Counted from the stretch's first letter, positions 7,428 through 14,517 are shown. The stretch: 14,517 bases of DNA from an uncultured Clostridia bacterium (GCA_947625565.1 CANQOU010000019.1:1-14517), one strand, 5' to 3'. Numbers and translations: made by a program. The notes: generated from the sequence alone by a model not told the origin.

Positions 7428-7997
7428 CTATTTTATCTTTAATCCTTCGATAACTGTAGTTTCAAATTCTTTAAATAATGTCATTACATCAAATGTATCT
7501 TGATTTCTTAGTTTATATACTAAGCTAGAACAAATTAGTGCATATATTTCTGATGCAATTGCCTTTGAATTACCAGCTTTTATTTGTCCTTCTTTAATTC
7601 CCTGTTCTACAATTTGTTCTATTTTATTTATATATTCATAAATTAGCATCTGGCATTTTTGATTTCTTGCTTCTTTACCATAAAATTGACTTAGTAAAAT
7701 AGCAATTATATCTTCATATTTAGCTACGATTTTTATTTGAATTAACACAACTGCTTTTATTTTATCAATATAATTATTAAGTTTTGCCGTTTTTATATCA
7801 ATACTATTTTGTAATAGTTTAATTCCCTCTTCTATTAGAAAATTGAAAATTTCTTCTTTGCTAGAAAAGTGATAGTACAAAGTTCCTTTTGCAACTCCAA
7901 CAGTTGCTGTTATATCTTCTATACTAGTTGCATCATATCCCTTTTCAGCAAATAGTTTCATAGAAGTTTCAAATATTTTTCTTTTGGTTTTATTCAT
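7428..7997 (-). CDS. TetR/AcrR-family transcriptional regulator
   Basis: This is a dimeric repressor, 189 aa from the chosen start, with an N-terminal TetR helix-turn-helix (TSIEDITATVGVAKGTLYYHF, split as TSIEDITATVGVAKG and TLYYHFSSKEEI, about residues 24-50) and a helical ligand-binding domain without recognisable signature. The ATG at 7995-7997 is preferred: AAGGA lies nine bases upstream, whereas the ATG at 8003 is only three bases from it. The stop (TAG) is followed after 15 bp by the acyl-CoA synthetase, whose ribosome site begins right at the stop. This pair resembles FadR-type control of fatty-acid activation genes, so an acyl-CoA effector is a reasonable but unproved guess. The gene has its own promoter. 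Confidence 0.9.
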   Translation of the reverse strand: MNKTKRKIFETSMKLFAEKGYDATSIEDITATVGVAKGTLYYHFSSKEEIFNFLIEEGIKLLQNSIDIKTAKLNNYIDKIKAVVLIQIKIVAKYEDIIAILLSQFYGKEARNQKCQMLIYEYINKIEQIVEQGIKEGQIKAGNSKAIASEIYALICSSLVYKLRNQDTFDVMTLFKEFETTVIEGLKIK

Positions 7998-8020
7998 ACT
8001 CATCCATCCTTATCTGTCAC

Positions 8021-8049
8021 ATTATATAAATAATTAAATATAATTGCAA
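8021..8049 (-). promoter_or_regulatory. Promoter of the TetR / acyl-CoA synthetase unit
   Basis: The -35 is TTGCAA (8044-8049) and the -10 is a perfect TATAAT (8021-8026), with a 17-bp spacer. The leader before the chosen start codon is short, about 16 nt. Confidence 0.68.
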
Positions 8050-8066
8050 TGTTTTTACATAATTTT

Positions 8067-8082
8067 GTACAGGTCGTTCGGT
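8067..8082 (-). promoter_or_regulatory. Possible TetR operator
   Basis: A GC-rich island in an AT-rich gap reads ACCGAACGACCTGTAC on the minus strand. It resembles the ACCGA/GACCG cores of many TetR-family operators but is not a clean palindrome, and it lies about 18 bp upstream of the -35. Autoregulation from here is speculative. Confidence 0.3.
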
Positions 8083-8090
8083 TTTTTTAT

Positions 8091-8654
8091 TTATATATTA
8101 AATTTTCTGGTAATAGCATCTTTTACTTCTTTTGAACATAAACAAATTGTTACTAAAAAATTTATACTGCAGATTCCTGTTGCTACATAACTAAGTATTT
8201 TATATACTATTATTTTTTCATATATAAAATAGAATGGTACTAAGCTAAATAAACATATGACTAGCTGATAAATTGCATAACGGATATATCTTTTATGACT
8301 TATGATTGTTAAAATTAACATTGTTATATTAGCTATAATGATAATAATTGGAATTGAAATATTAACAGCCCAGCCTTTAAGTCCTGTCTTATAATCTATA
8401 TATATTGTTAATATAGATATTGCTATCATTTGAAGTAAAACATGTCCTGCAATATTTGTGTTTTTGTTTATTGCATAAATTACTGTAATCCAAATATATA
8501 TTATACCAGCATTGGCAATTCCTGCCCATTGTATATTAGGAGTTATAAAATGATTTATTAAAACTAAAATAATTGCTATAATGACTGATATTCCTATTGA
8601 AATTTTCACAATTAAATTTCCTTTTTTTTGGCTTAGTTTCTGTGGATATAGCAT
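8091..8654 (-). CDS. Small polytopic membrane protein (DUF6320-like)
   Basis: This 188-aa integral membrane protein has about six hydrophobic helices, starting near residues 12-34 (ISIGISVIIAIILVLINHF) and continuing to about residue 170, with a short basic C terminus (CSKEVKDAITRKFNI). I chose the ATG at 8652-8654: GGAGG precedes it by a few bases and lies inside the end of the upstream acyltransferase gene. An earlier ATG (8672) overlaps that gene and has no ribosome site. The layout YPQKLSQKKGN followed by membrane helices, next to a condensation-fold acyltransferase, recalls DUF6320 proteins. Those usually carry an N-terminal zinc ribbon, which is absent here. It probably acts with the neighbouring acyltransferase at the membrane; the family call is from memory of the pattern. 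Confidence 0.75.
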   Translation of the reverse strand: MLYPQKLSQKKGNLIVKISIGISVIIAIILVLINHFITPNIQWAGIANAGIIYIWITVIYAINKNTNIAGHVLLQMIAISILTIYIDYKTGLKGWAVNISIPIIIIIANITMLILTIISHKRYIRYAIYQLVICLFSLVPFYFIYEKIIVYKILSYVATGICSINFLVTICLCSKEVKDAITRKFNI

Positions 8655-8664
8655 ATTTCCTCCT

Positions 8665-9939
8665 TTATTCATCTATACCATTACTTTCTATTTGTACATC
8701 AATTCCTTTATCTTTTAGGAATTGGCAAAATACTTTTTCTATATTGTTATTATTTAAAATTGAAGTAAATGTTACTGTTATTTTATTTTCATATGAGCAT
8801 GCAGAACATTTTATCTTTTCTGCTGGTTCAGGTGCAATTAGCATGAAAAAATTGTCTATATATTGTTGATACTTTCCAATAATTCCTATTCTCCCTATAT
8901 TAGAAAAAGTCATAGTTGTATATTTTCTAATTTCTAAATAGCTCAGACGGACTATAGGTCTTTTTAATACTAATGGAATTGCTTTGATAAATGGATTTAT
9001 ACCTAGCTTTACATTTCCTGACATTGTCTTTTTTATTTCTTCTTGAGTTAATCTTTTTTCAAAATCTTTTTTTACAAATTCTAATATTTTTTCAAAAGTA
9101 TTTAACTTTTCTTTTTCTAGCTCTGCTTCAATTGTTATATATGAAAAGAAATTTGTTATTGTTTCTGATTGAAAATATTTTTTCAAATTTACTGGTATAC
9201 AAATTTTTATTGGTCTGTGTTTTGGATTGACAAAATTGACTTGATAAATGCTATATATCAATAATGCTGTTAAGTATTGTGTAATTGTACAGTTTTGGCT
9301 TTTTACTTCTTCTTTTAATTTAGATAAATCAATAATTTCATGAATTGCTGATATAGCTCCTAACTTTAATTTTCCTCCTTTAAGTAAATATGCTTTTTTT
9401 GAAGAATTGTTGTTTTTAGCTTTTTTATCAAAGTTTTTAATATAGCTGTCTTCAATTGTATATTCTACTTTTCTATAGCTTCTTATTTCTTCTTTGAATT
9501 CTTCTGGATGTGCCATTTCTAAATAGTTATAAATAATTTCTTTAAAAAATAATGCTCCACTATTTCCATCTGTTAGTGAATGAAAAATGTCAATGTTTAT
9601 TTTTCTTTCAAAGTATGTTACTTTAAATAAATATTGATTATTGGTTTTTGGGTTAATATATTTACAAGGGTAGTCAGTTTCTGGCTCTATAATTGGCTCT
9701 TTTGTGTTATGTTCTAAGTAGTTCCAAAAAAATCCATTTTTTAATTTTACACGAAATGACTTATATTTTTCTAAAGCTATTTTCACTGCTTTTTCTAATA
9801 TTTCTGGTTGTATTTGTTCTTTTAAAACTGCAGATATTCTAAAAACAGTGCTATACTTTTTTCCTGCAGATATTGGAAATATTTTTGCTGAATTGTCCAA
9901 TTTTCGCCATTCTAATGTATTTCTTATTCTATCCCTCAT
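8665..9939 (-). CDS. Condensation-fold acyltransferase (alcohol acetyltransferase-like)
   Basis: This 424-aa protein has the chloramphenicol-acetyltransferase/condensation fold used by alcohol acetyltransferases and NRPS condensation domains (the COG4908 type). The key motif is FHSLTDG (about 119-125): the catalytic His120, Asp124 and Gly125 of HHxxxDG are present, while the first His is Phe. N-terminal RISAVLKEQIQPEILEKAV and C-terminal TTMTFSNIGRIG (the DFG-like region of the second subdomain) support a stand-alone two-lobed enzyme. There is no carrier-protein domain, so an NRPS role is not indicated. A GGAG ribosome site precedes the ATG. It sits 12 bp after hemW and directly before the membrane protein. 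With the acyl-CoA synthetase further on, it suggests acyl transfer to a lipid or alcohol; the substrate is unknown. Confidence 0.8.
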   Translation of the reverse strand: MRDRIRNTLEWRKLDNSAKIFPISAGKKYSTVFRISAVLKEQIQPEILEKAVKIALEKYKSFRVKLKNGFFWNYLEHNTKEPIIEPETDYPCKYINPKTNNQYLFKVTYFERKINIDIFHSLTDGNSGALFFKEIIYNYLEMAHPEEFKEEIRSYRKVEYTIEDSYIKNFDKKAKNNNSSKKAYLLKGGKLKLGAISAIHEIIDLSKLKEEVKSQNCTITQYLTALLIYSIYQVNFVNPKHRPIKICIPVNLKKYFQSETITNFFSYITIEAELEKEKLNTFEKILEFVKKDFEKRLTQEEIKKTMSGNVKLGINPFIKAIPLVLKRPIVRLSYLEIRKYTTMTFSNIGRIGIIGKYQQYIDNFFMLIAPEPAEKIKCSACSYENKITVTFTSILNNNNIEKVFCQFLKDKGIDVQIESNGIDE

Positions 9940-9951
9940 AGTTAGTCTCCT

Positions 9952-11091
9952 TTATATAAATTCTTCCCAAACCAAATTTGCTAGGTCTAGTCCTTTTGAT
10001 GTAAGTAAAATATTATCTAGGTCTACTTGTAATAATCCTTGCTCTACTAATTTTTGAATTTCATTTCTAAATATGTATATTGGATTTTTTCCAAATTTTT
10101 CTTTGAATTTTGTGATTTGTACTCCCTCTAGTTTTCTTAATCCTAATAACATATATTCTTTTTCTTGAGATTCTTGATTTTGTATTTCATTTATAATTTT
10201 AATTTCATTTAAATTTTTCTCTATATATTGATTTAAATTATCTGTGTTAGAATATCTTTTTTTTGATATATATGAGTGTGCTGAAACTCCGAACCCAATA
10301 TATTCTTTTTGCTCCCAACAGTTACAATTATGTTTTGATTGTTTTGTTGGAAATGCAAAATTTGATATTTCATAGTGAATATATCCATTTAATTCTAAGA
10401 TATTTTTTACATAATGATATTGTCTTCTTTCTGCCTCATCTGATGGTAATTTTAGTTTTCCTTGTCCTACTAATTTTTCCATTGGTGTATCTTCTTCTAA
10501 GATTAGTGAATATACAGAAATGTGTTCTGGTTTTAGCATAATTATTTCTTCTAAACTTTTTTTTACATCTTTTAAGGTTTGAGTTGGCAGTCCTATCATT
10601 AAATCAGTATTTATATTATTAAATCCTAATTTTCTTGCAGTTTTATATGTATTTAAAAAATCCTGATATTTATGTATTCTTCCTATTGTTTTTAATAGTT
10701 TGTCATTTGTAGTCTGTAGTCCTATACTCAATCTATTTATCCCAGAATTTTTATAATTAAGTAATTTTTCTTCTGTAACAGTTCCTGGATTTACTTCAAT
10801 TGTTACTTCTATGTCTTCTAAAGTTTCTAGATTGGCTACTTTTTTTATTGTATTCATAATATCAGTTATATATTTGCAATTTATAGCTGATGGTGTACCT
10901 CCACCAATATATATTGTTGTAATTTGATATTTTGAAAGCAATTTCTTCTCTTGTTTTATTTCCTGTAATATTTTTTCTATATATTGTGCTTGTTTTTCTT
11001 CTTGATTTGAAAATGATACAAAGTCACAATATATACATTTTTGTTTACAAAATGGAATATGTATATATATTCCTAGTTCTGGTTTTAGCAT
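9952..11091 (-). CDS. hemW: Radical SAM heme chaperone HemW
   Basis: HemW belongs to the HemN-like radical-SAM family but acts as a heme-binding chaperone rather than coproporphyrinogen dehydrogenase. This copy has 379 aa, a typical length. It begins with IHIPFCKQKCIYCDF: CxxxCxxC at Cys15, 19 and 22, followed by Phe rather than the fourth Cys of true HemN, which separates the two. IYIGGGTPSA and INTDLMIGLPTQT are further family signatures, and a C-terminal winged-helix-like domain (EGVQITKFKEKFG) is present. The start is supported by AGGAAGG. It lies 12 bp downstream of whiA in a five-gene operon. Confidence 0.93.
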   Translation of the reverse strand: MLKPELGIYIHIPFCKQKCIYCDFVSFSNQEEKQAQYIEKILQEIKQEKKLLSKYQITTIYIGGGTPSAINCKYITDIMNTIKKVANLETLEDIEVTIEVNPGTVTEEKLLNYKNSGINRLSIGLQTTNDKLLKTIGRIHKYQDFLNTYKTARKLGFNNINTDLMIGLPTQTLKDVKKSLEEIIMLKPEHISVYSLILEEDTPMEKLVGQGKLKLPSDEAERRQYHYVKNILELNGYIHYEISNFAFPTKQSKHNCNCWEQKEYIGFGVSAHSYISKKRYSNTDNLNQYIEKNLNEIKIINEIQNQESQEKEYMLLGLRKLEGVQITKFKEKFGKNPIYIFRNEIQKLVEQGLLQVDLDNILLTSKGLDLANLVWEEFI

Positions 11092-11103
11092 TCTTTTTCC
11101 TTC

Positions 11104-11955
11104 CTATGATTTGGCAATATCTATTATTTTCTTTAATCTATAATTCACTCCTGATTTACCTATTGGATTTTTTAGCTTTTTTCCTAGTTCTGCAAGAGAG
11201 ATGTCTGGATTTTCTATTCTTAATATTGCTATTTCTTTTAAATTGTCGTCTAACATATTAAATTTGTTTTCTTTTTGTAGTTTTCGTATTGCTTCAATTT
11301 GTTCGATTGATGCATTTATAGTTTTATTTAAGTTTGCTGTTTCACAATTTACAAGCCTATTAACTTTACCTCTCATATTTCTCTGAACGCGTATATCCTC
11401 AAATTTTAATAATCCTTTGCTTGCTCCCATAAGAGCTAATAATTTTGATATTTCTTCTCCGTCTTTTATATACATAGCTTTTTTATTTGATGTATCTAAT
11501 TTTTTTGTATTGATGTCAAAATCTGTCTTTAGAATTTTTTGTATTTCGTCTCTATCTCTTGAATTTAAAAATCCTATTTCTAAGTGATATACATTTTCTG
11601 GATTATTCATAGAACCAGAGCCCAAAAAAGCACCTCTTACTATACTTTTCTTATTTTCTTGTTTTTCTTCCAGTTCTTCTATTTTAAGTATAAATGGTAC
11701 TTCTTTTAATTTTACAGTAATTACAAATGTGTTTCCTTCAATTGTAATTTTATGATCTATTTTTAAGTTTGATAATAGCTTTGAAAATCGATTTATATTA
11801 TATTCACTTTCTGTTGCATAACGCAATGTTTTTTCATTTATGTAGCTTGTGTTATTAGTTAATAAATATCCTAATAATTCACATTTTACTTGTGTTTTAT
11901 CTGCTAATGTATTGCATTTGCTTAGTTCTTCTTTTACATCTGACGAAAATGACAT
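11104..11955 (-). CDS. whiA: Sporulation/division regulator WhiA
   Basis: WhiA is a DNA-binding protein with a LAGLIDADG-like N-terminal domain and a C-terminal helix-turn-helix. It influences division and chromosome segregation in Firmicutes and sporulation in Actinobacteria. The 283-aa protein opens with the typical MSFSSDVKEELS, carries RGAFLGSGSM in the homing-endonuclease-like core, VNCETANLNKT in the linker, and ends with the HTH ISLAELGKKLKNPIGKSGVN. It is slightly shorter than the usual 300-315 aa but looks complete. It starts 9 bp after prmC with a good ribosome site (GGAGG). The usual partners rapZ (yvcJ) and gluconeogenesis factor yvcK are not next to it here. Confidence 0.95.
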   Translation of the reverse strand: MSFSSDVKEELSKCNTLADKTQVKCELLGYLLTNNTSYINEKTLRYATESEYNINRFSKLLSNLKIDHKITIEGNTFVITVKLKEVPFILKIEELEEKQENKKSIVRGAFLGSGSMNNPENVYHLEIGFLNSRDRDEIQKILKTDFDINTKKLDTSNKKAMYIKDGEEISKLLALMGASKGLLKFEDIRVQRNMRGKVNRLVNCETANLNKTINASIEQIEAIRKLQKENKFNMLDDNLKEIAILRIENPDISLAELGKKLKNPIGKSGVNYRLKKIIDIAKS

Positions 11956-11964
11956 ATTTCCTCC

Positions 11965-12810
11965 TTACTTTAATCTAGCAATAACAACACGGTCGTTACC
12001 ATATGCATCTTTTTTGCAATAAATTTCACTATATTTTTCCTCGTTTTCTAATAATTCAATAACATCTATTTTTTGGTCATATCCAATTTCTAAACATAAA
12101 TATCCTTTGTATTTTAAATATTGATAACTTTTTTTGATAATTTTCCTATAAAAGTCTAAGCCATCATATCCACCATCTAAAGCTATTTTAGGTTCTTTTT
12201 GTACTTGCCTTTCTAATGTTGAAATAATATCTTTTTTTATATATGGTGGGTTTGATACTATAATATCAAATTTTTGTGGTTTTATATCTTGAAATAAGTC
12301 TGATTTTATCCAAGACATTTGTCTTTCTACCTCATTATTTATTGCATTTTTCTTCGCTACTAATAATGCTTCTTTACTAATATCTACTCCCATCACTTTA
12401 CTTCCTTCTATATATTTAGCAAGTGATATTGCAATAGCTCCGCTTCCTGTGCATAAGTCTAGAATGTTTCTTGCATTACTTATTTTAGCTATTTTTATAA
12501 CTTCTTCCACTAGTGTTTCTGTATCTTGTCTTGGAATTAATACATTTTCATTTACAAAAAAACTAAGCTTCATGAATTCTTTTTGGTGAGTGATATGTTC
12601 AATTGGTATGTGATTTCTTAATTTCTGAATTCCAGAAAAATATCTTTTTTCCTCTTGAGCACTTAATTCCTTCATATCATTGACAATAATATATTGCCTT
12701 GGTTTATTTAAAACAAATTGCATCAACATCCTAGCCTTAAGTTTCGGACTTTCAATATCTTTTACTTTTAATTCAACTACTCCTTTTTCTATTGCTTCTT
12801 TTATTTTCAT
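11965..12810 (-). CDS. prmC: Release-factor glutamine methyltransferase PrmC (HemK)
   Basis: PrmC methylates the Gln of the GGQ motif in release factors RF1 and RF2, using SAM, and so supports efficient termination. This 281-aa protein has the helical N-terminal domain (PIEHITHQKEFM), the SAM-binding motif I LDLCTGSGAIAISLA (about 117-131), and the catalytic NPPY (187-190) in SNPPYI. The start is preceded by GGAGG. It is first in an operon with whiA, hemW, the acyltransferase and the membrane protein, behind a strong promoter. prfA, its common neighbour, is absent. An unusual decoding event in this genome makes a translation factor nearby worth noting, but the location is not evidence of a link. 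Confidence 0.95.
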   Translation of the reverse strand: MKIKEAIEKGVVELKVKDIESPKLKARMLMQFVLNKPRQYIIVNDMKELSAQEEKRYFSGIQKLRNHIPIEHITHQKEFMKLSFFVNENVLIPRQDTETLVEEVIKIAKISNARNILDLCTGSGAIAISLAKYIEGSKVMGVDISKEALLVAKKNAINNEVERQMSWIKSDLFQDIKPQKFDIIVSNPPYIKKDIISTLERQVQKEPKIALDGGYDGLDFYRKIIKKSYQYLKYKGYLCLEIGYDQKIDVIELLENEEKYSEIYCKKDAYGNDRVVIARLK

Positions 12811-12875
12811 TTTATACCTCCATCCTTTCCTTATTTTAACGTGGAAAAGATTTTGTGCTATCTCTTATTTTCCTT

Positions 12876-12904
12876 ATTATATCATTGATATTAGTATGTG
12901 ACAA
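12876..12904 (-). promoter_or_regulatory. Promoter of the prmC-whiA-hemW operon
   Basis: The -35 is TTGTCA (12899-12904) and the -10 is a perfect TATAAT (12876-12881), with a 17-bp spacer. Transcription would start near 12869, giving a leader of about 60 nt. It begins about 20 bp beyond the 3' end of the 6S RNA gene. Confidence 0.75.
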
Positions 12905-12923
12905 TATTTTTTTACAAGAACGC

Positions 12924-13140
12924 AAAAAAATCCCCCGCCTTAGCCGTAAGATGTCTTGAATTTTTAAGGACCTGTTCCTACAAACAGGTGGGTACCTACC
13001 AAAATACTCCTGGGCTTCTCACAATACAAACGGTGAGCATGCACGCCATATTTTCGAGATCGGTCCCTCTTCATAATTTGTTGGTTCTAAAAATTCTGTC
13101 TACACGCACTATGCAGGGAAAAAAGATTATCTATTAAGTT
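12924..13140 (-). ncRNA. ssrS: 6S RNA
   Basis: 6S RNA binds the housekeeping RNA polymerase holoenzyme by mimicking an open promoter and dampens transcription in stationary phase. Its ends pair: UCCCUGC near the 5' end (13113-13119) with GCGGGG(G)A near the 3' end (12931-12938). The 3' strand carries the conserved block CTTACGGCTAAGGCGGGG, and an internal GGTAGGTACCCACC matches the family's GGTACC/UACC region. A T-run (12924-12930) directly follows the closing stem and serves as terminator. The promoter at 13147-13175 predicts a start near 13140, giving about 217 nt, slightly long but within the family range. The call is from recalled consensus; boundaries are approximate by a few bases. Confidence 0.85.
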
Positions 13141-13146
13141 ATTTAT

Positions 13147-13175
13147 ATTGTAGCATATTTTTATATTAGTTTCAA
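13147..13175 (-). promoter_or_regulatory. Promoter of 6S RNA
   Basis: The -35 is TTGAAA (13170-13175) and the -10 is TACAAT (13147-13152), with a 17-bp spacer. It lies about 30 bp upstream of the conserved 5' stem. Confidence 0.7.
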
Positions 13176-13453
13176 ACATACTAGATTCAGTTTTTTTTAG
13201 GTTTTTACTATTTATATTATTTTATCTTACTTTTTCGATATTATGCTTATTTTCTTATATTTTTTACGATTTGCTTTTTTTATTTTAATGTGATAAAATG
13301 ATTTTATATTTATTAAAATTTTCCATTTGAATGAGTTTTTTTATTTTGTTTGCTATACATGGCTTATAAATTTTAAAACTTAAAATAATATTATTAGATA
13401 TGTGTGCGTCAAGTAACATATATCTTTTTTAATGAAATTTTTAATTTAAAATA
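13176..13453. other. AT-rich intergenic stretch without a gene
   Basis: No coding region with a ribosome site and no RNA family is visible here on either strand. The base composition is extreme in A and T. A chance-level plus-strand promoter (TTGCTT, 17 bp, TAAAAT, about 13271-13299) points towards the terminator hairpin but has no gene to serve, so I do not rely on it. Confidence 0.5.
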
Positions 13454-13494
13454 AAAAAACACCCTGTTTTGATTTTCTCAAAATACTTGGTGTT
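13454..13494 (-). terminator. Rho-independent terminator after the 153-aa gene
   Basis: AACACC/GGTGTT (13458-13463 and 13489-13494) forms the outer stem and TTTTGA/TCAAAA (13467-13472 and 13478-13483) the inner stem with a 5-nt loop. On the minus strand a long T-run follows the stem. Confidence 0.8.
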
Positions 13495-13500
13495 CTTATG

Positions 13501-13543
13501 GTGCCAACGGCGTAGATATTTACAACTCGTTGGCTTTTCCCAC
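13501..13543 (-). other. Unassigned structured hairpin next to the terminator
   Basis: GCCAACG (13503-13509) and CGTTGGC (13528-13534) are perfect inverted repeats, with a small inner GTA...TAC stem in the 18-nt loop. It is much more GC-rich than its surroundings and lies 7 bp upstream of the terminator, so it would be in the 3' untranslated part of the upstream transcript. It could be a small RNA, a recombination site or part of a dispersed repeat. I recognise no family. Confidence 0.45.
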
Positions 13544-13616
13544 GATTGATACAAATACTAATCAACTATAAATATATTAACAAACTATTAACCAAAAATC
13601 AGGCATTTCATTTAAG

Positions 13617-14078
13617 TCATTTTTTATTGAAAATTTTCATAATAGAATTAAGTATTCTTTTAAATATATTTTTTTTTTCTAATTTAATTGGAAATTTATT
13701 TATATTTTTAGATTTAATTTCTTCATTATTACTAATATCTTTTTTCCTAAAAATATCATCACCATTATACTTTATTTTTAACGCTTCTTGATATGCTTGT
13801 TCATTTACATTTAAATGATTTCTAAATTTTATTTTTTGTTCTTCTGTTTCACACCAGTAGTTTAAACAAATCATAGATATTAAACCTTTTGTTTCATTAG
13901 TAAGATTAAATTCTTTTAAAGGTTTTGTATAATCAAAATTACAAGAATAATTTTTTGATGCATTTTTTTTGAGAAATATCATAAATTTTTTTGGGATTTT
14001 ATTAATATCTTCTTGACTTATTCCTTTTAAATAATGTAATGTTTCAGCTATTGCAATACCATATTTTTCATTTATCAT
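13617..14078 (-). CDS. Hypothetical protein, 153 aa
   Basis: I recognise no named family. The start is supported by AGGAG about 8 bases upstream, which overlaps the TAG stop of the preceding gene, so the two are translationally linked. The protein is soluble and helical in its first 100 residues, with a distinctive central block (FDYTKPLKEFNLTNETKG, then LISMICLNYWCETEEQKIKF) that looks conserved in character. A lysine/asparagine-rich linker follows, and the end is a basic amphipathic tail (FKRILNSIMKIFNKK) that could touch membrane or nucleic acid. No enzymatic motif or signal peptide is seen. It is co-transcribed with the gene upstream. Confidence 0.8.
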   Translation of the reverse strand: MINEKYGIAIAETLHYLKGISQEDINKIPKKFMIFLKKNASKNYSCNFDYTKPLKEFNLTNETKGLISMICLNYWCETEEQKIKFRNHLNVNEQAYQEALKIKYNGDDIFRKKDISNNEEIKSKNINKFPIKLEKKNIFKRILNSIMKIFNKK

Positions 14079-14089
14079 ACGTTTTTCTC

Positions 14090-14517
14090 CTATTTTGATT
14101 GTTCTGTTTCTTCTAATGATTTTTCTGATTTTTTTTCATCTAATATAGTTTTCCTTACAACTTTTGTAGCCTTTTGTTCTGTAGATAATCTCAAACTATC
14201 ATCATTTAAGCAATCATCTATTCCATTTTTTCCTTTTGAAGTTTCTTTTAATTTTTCAATTGATTTAAAGATTGAATCAATTTCATCAATTGAAAGTTTA
14301 TCATATGCTCTATAAATATTTGTATTATCAAAATTACTTATAAAACTATCTATTGATGTTCTAATTTGTTCCTCTGTTACTCCAGAAAGTAAACTTAAAT
14401 CTTTTCCGACTTGCAATATATCTTCTTATAATTTGAGGAACTGGACTAATACTACTTGCTCTACCATTATCATCTAAAATTGTAATATCTCCTTTAATCG
14501 CTCCACTATAAAATGTT
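14090..14517 (-). CDS. Hypothetical protein, 5' end outside the window, needs a +1 frameshift at CGG
   Basis: Unrecognised. Two frames must be joined. From the window edge, one frame is open for about 37 codons (SGAIKGDITILDDNGRASS, then ISPVPQIIRRYIAS) and then reaches an in-frame CGG at 14406-14408. One base on, the reading continues as GKDLSLLSGVTEEQIRTSID and stays open to TAG 14090-14092. Upstream of the CGG that second frame is closed by TAA and has only a TTG with no ribosome site, so an independent start there is unlikely. The first frame beyond CGG stops at TAG 14361-14363. The C-terminal part is acidic and helical (SIDEIDSIFKSIEKLKETSKG) and ends in a charged tail. It is the first visible gene of a two-gene unit with the 153-aa protein. 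Confidence 0.62.
14405..14411 (-). other. Putative +1 frameshift site in the right-edge gene (AGT CGG A)
   Basis: The coding strand reads AGT CGG AAA AGA in the first frame and AGT-(C)-GGA-AAA-GAT-TTA in the shifted frame. Unlike radA and mtaB, the first-frame stop is not close (15 codons on), and there is no known family to confirm the joined reading. The site again is an in-frame CGG followed by A. Confidence 0.5.

Noticed and set aside
12898..13137. Plus-strand open frame of 79 codons
   Set aside because: It is antisense to the 6S RNA gene, has no ribosome site, and its translation shows no protein-like character.
13503..13534. Integron attC-like site, from the inverted repeat
   Set aside because: The arms do not fit the RYYYAAC/GTTRRRY pattern and no integrase or cassette array is visible.
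1..14517. CRISPR array or prophage
   Set aside because: No regularly spaced repeats of CRISPR length and no phage structural or integrase genes are present; the TGTAAY repeats are short operator-type repeats.

Overview
The window looks like chromosome of a low-GC Firmicutes, probably an uncultured gut-type Clostridia. The genes are very AT-rich, GGAGG-type ribosome binding sites are strong, promoters are near-consensus with 17-bp spacers, and WhiA, RadA, MtaB, MreB, HemW and a Firmicutes-style 6S RNA are present. Every gene I can support is on the minus strand, so transcription runs from high to low coordinates.

Layout, in transcription order. (a) Two unrecognised genes (14517-13617), the first running in from outside the window, end at a strong terminator next to an unexplained hairpin. 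(b) An AT-rich gap leads to a 6S RNA gene with its own promoter (about 13140-12924). (c) A promoter at 12904-12876 starts a tight operon: prmC, whiA, hemW, a condensation-fold acyltransferase and a small membrane protein. (d) A second promoter (8049-8021) drives a TetR regulator and a long-chain acyl-CoA synthetase that carries an in-frame TAG. (e) A coiled-coil protein, mreB, mtaB, a 113-aa protein and radA follow, mostly as single transcription units separated by hairpin terminators. (f) The left edge holds the last 21 codons of a TnpB (IS200/IS605) gene, abutting the radA stop codon.

The main discovery candidate is translational. Three genes (radA, mtaB and the gene at the right edge) each need a single +1 frame change, and in all three it falls on an in-frame CGG followed by A. 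By eye I find no other in-frame CGG in any gene of the window, while about 13 CGG triplets lying out of frame on the coding strand cause no disruption. One of those shares an identical 8-mer with the mtaB site. Two of the affected genes are conserved housekeeping genes whose reading resumes perfectly. This fits CGG being an unassigned or starved codon that triggers +1 frameshifting (CGGA read as one step). It does not fit random pseudogenes or a sequence-context sequencing error well.

A second pattern is regulatory. Three promoters (113-aa gene, coiled-coil gene, mreB) carry triple TGTAAY-N5 direct repeats with an 11-bp period, matching the WalR/YycF-type consensus. They lie upstream of -35 in two promoters and across the -10 in mreB, suggesting a small cell-envelope regulon. 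The first two genes also share a C-terminal sequence motif.
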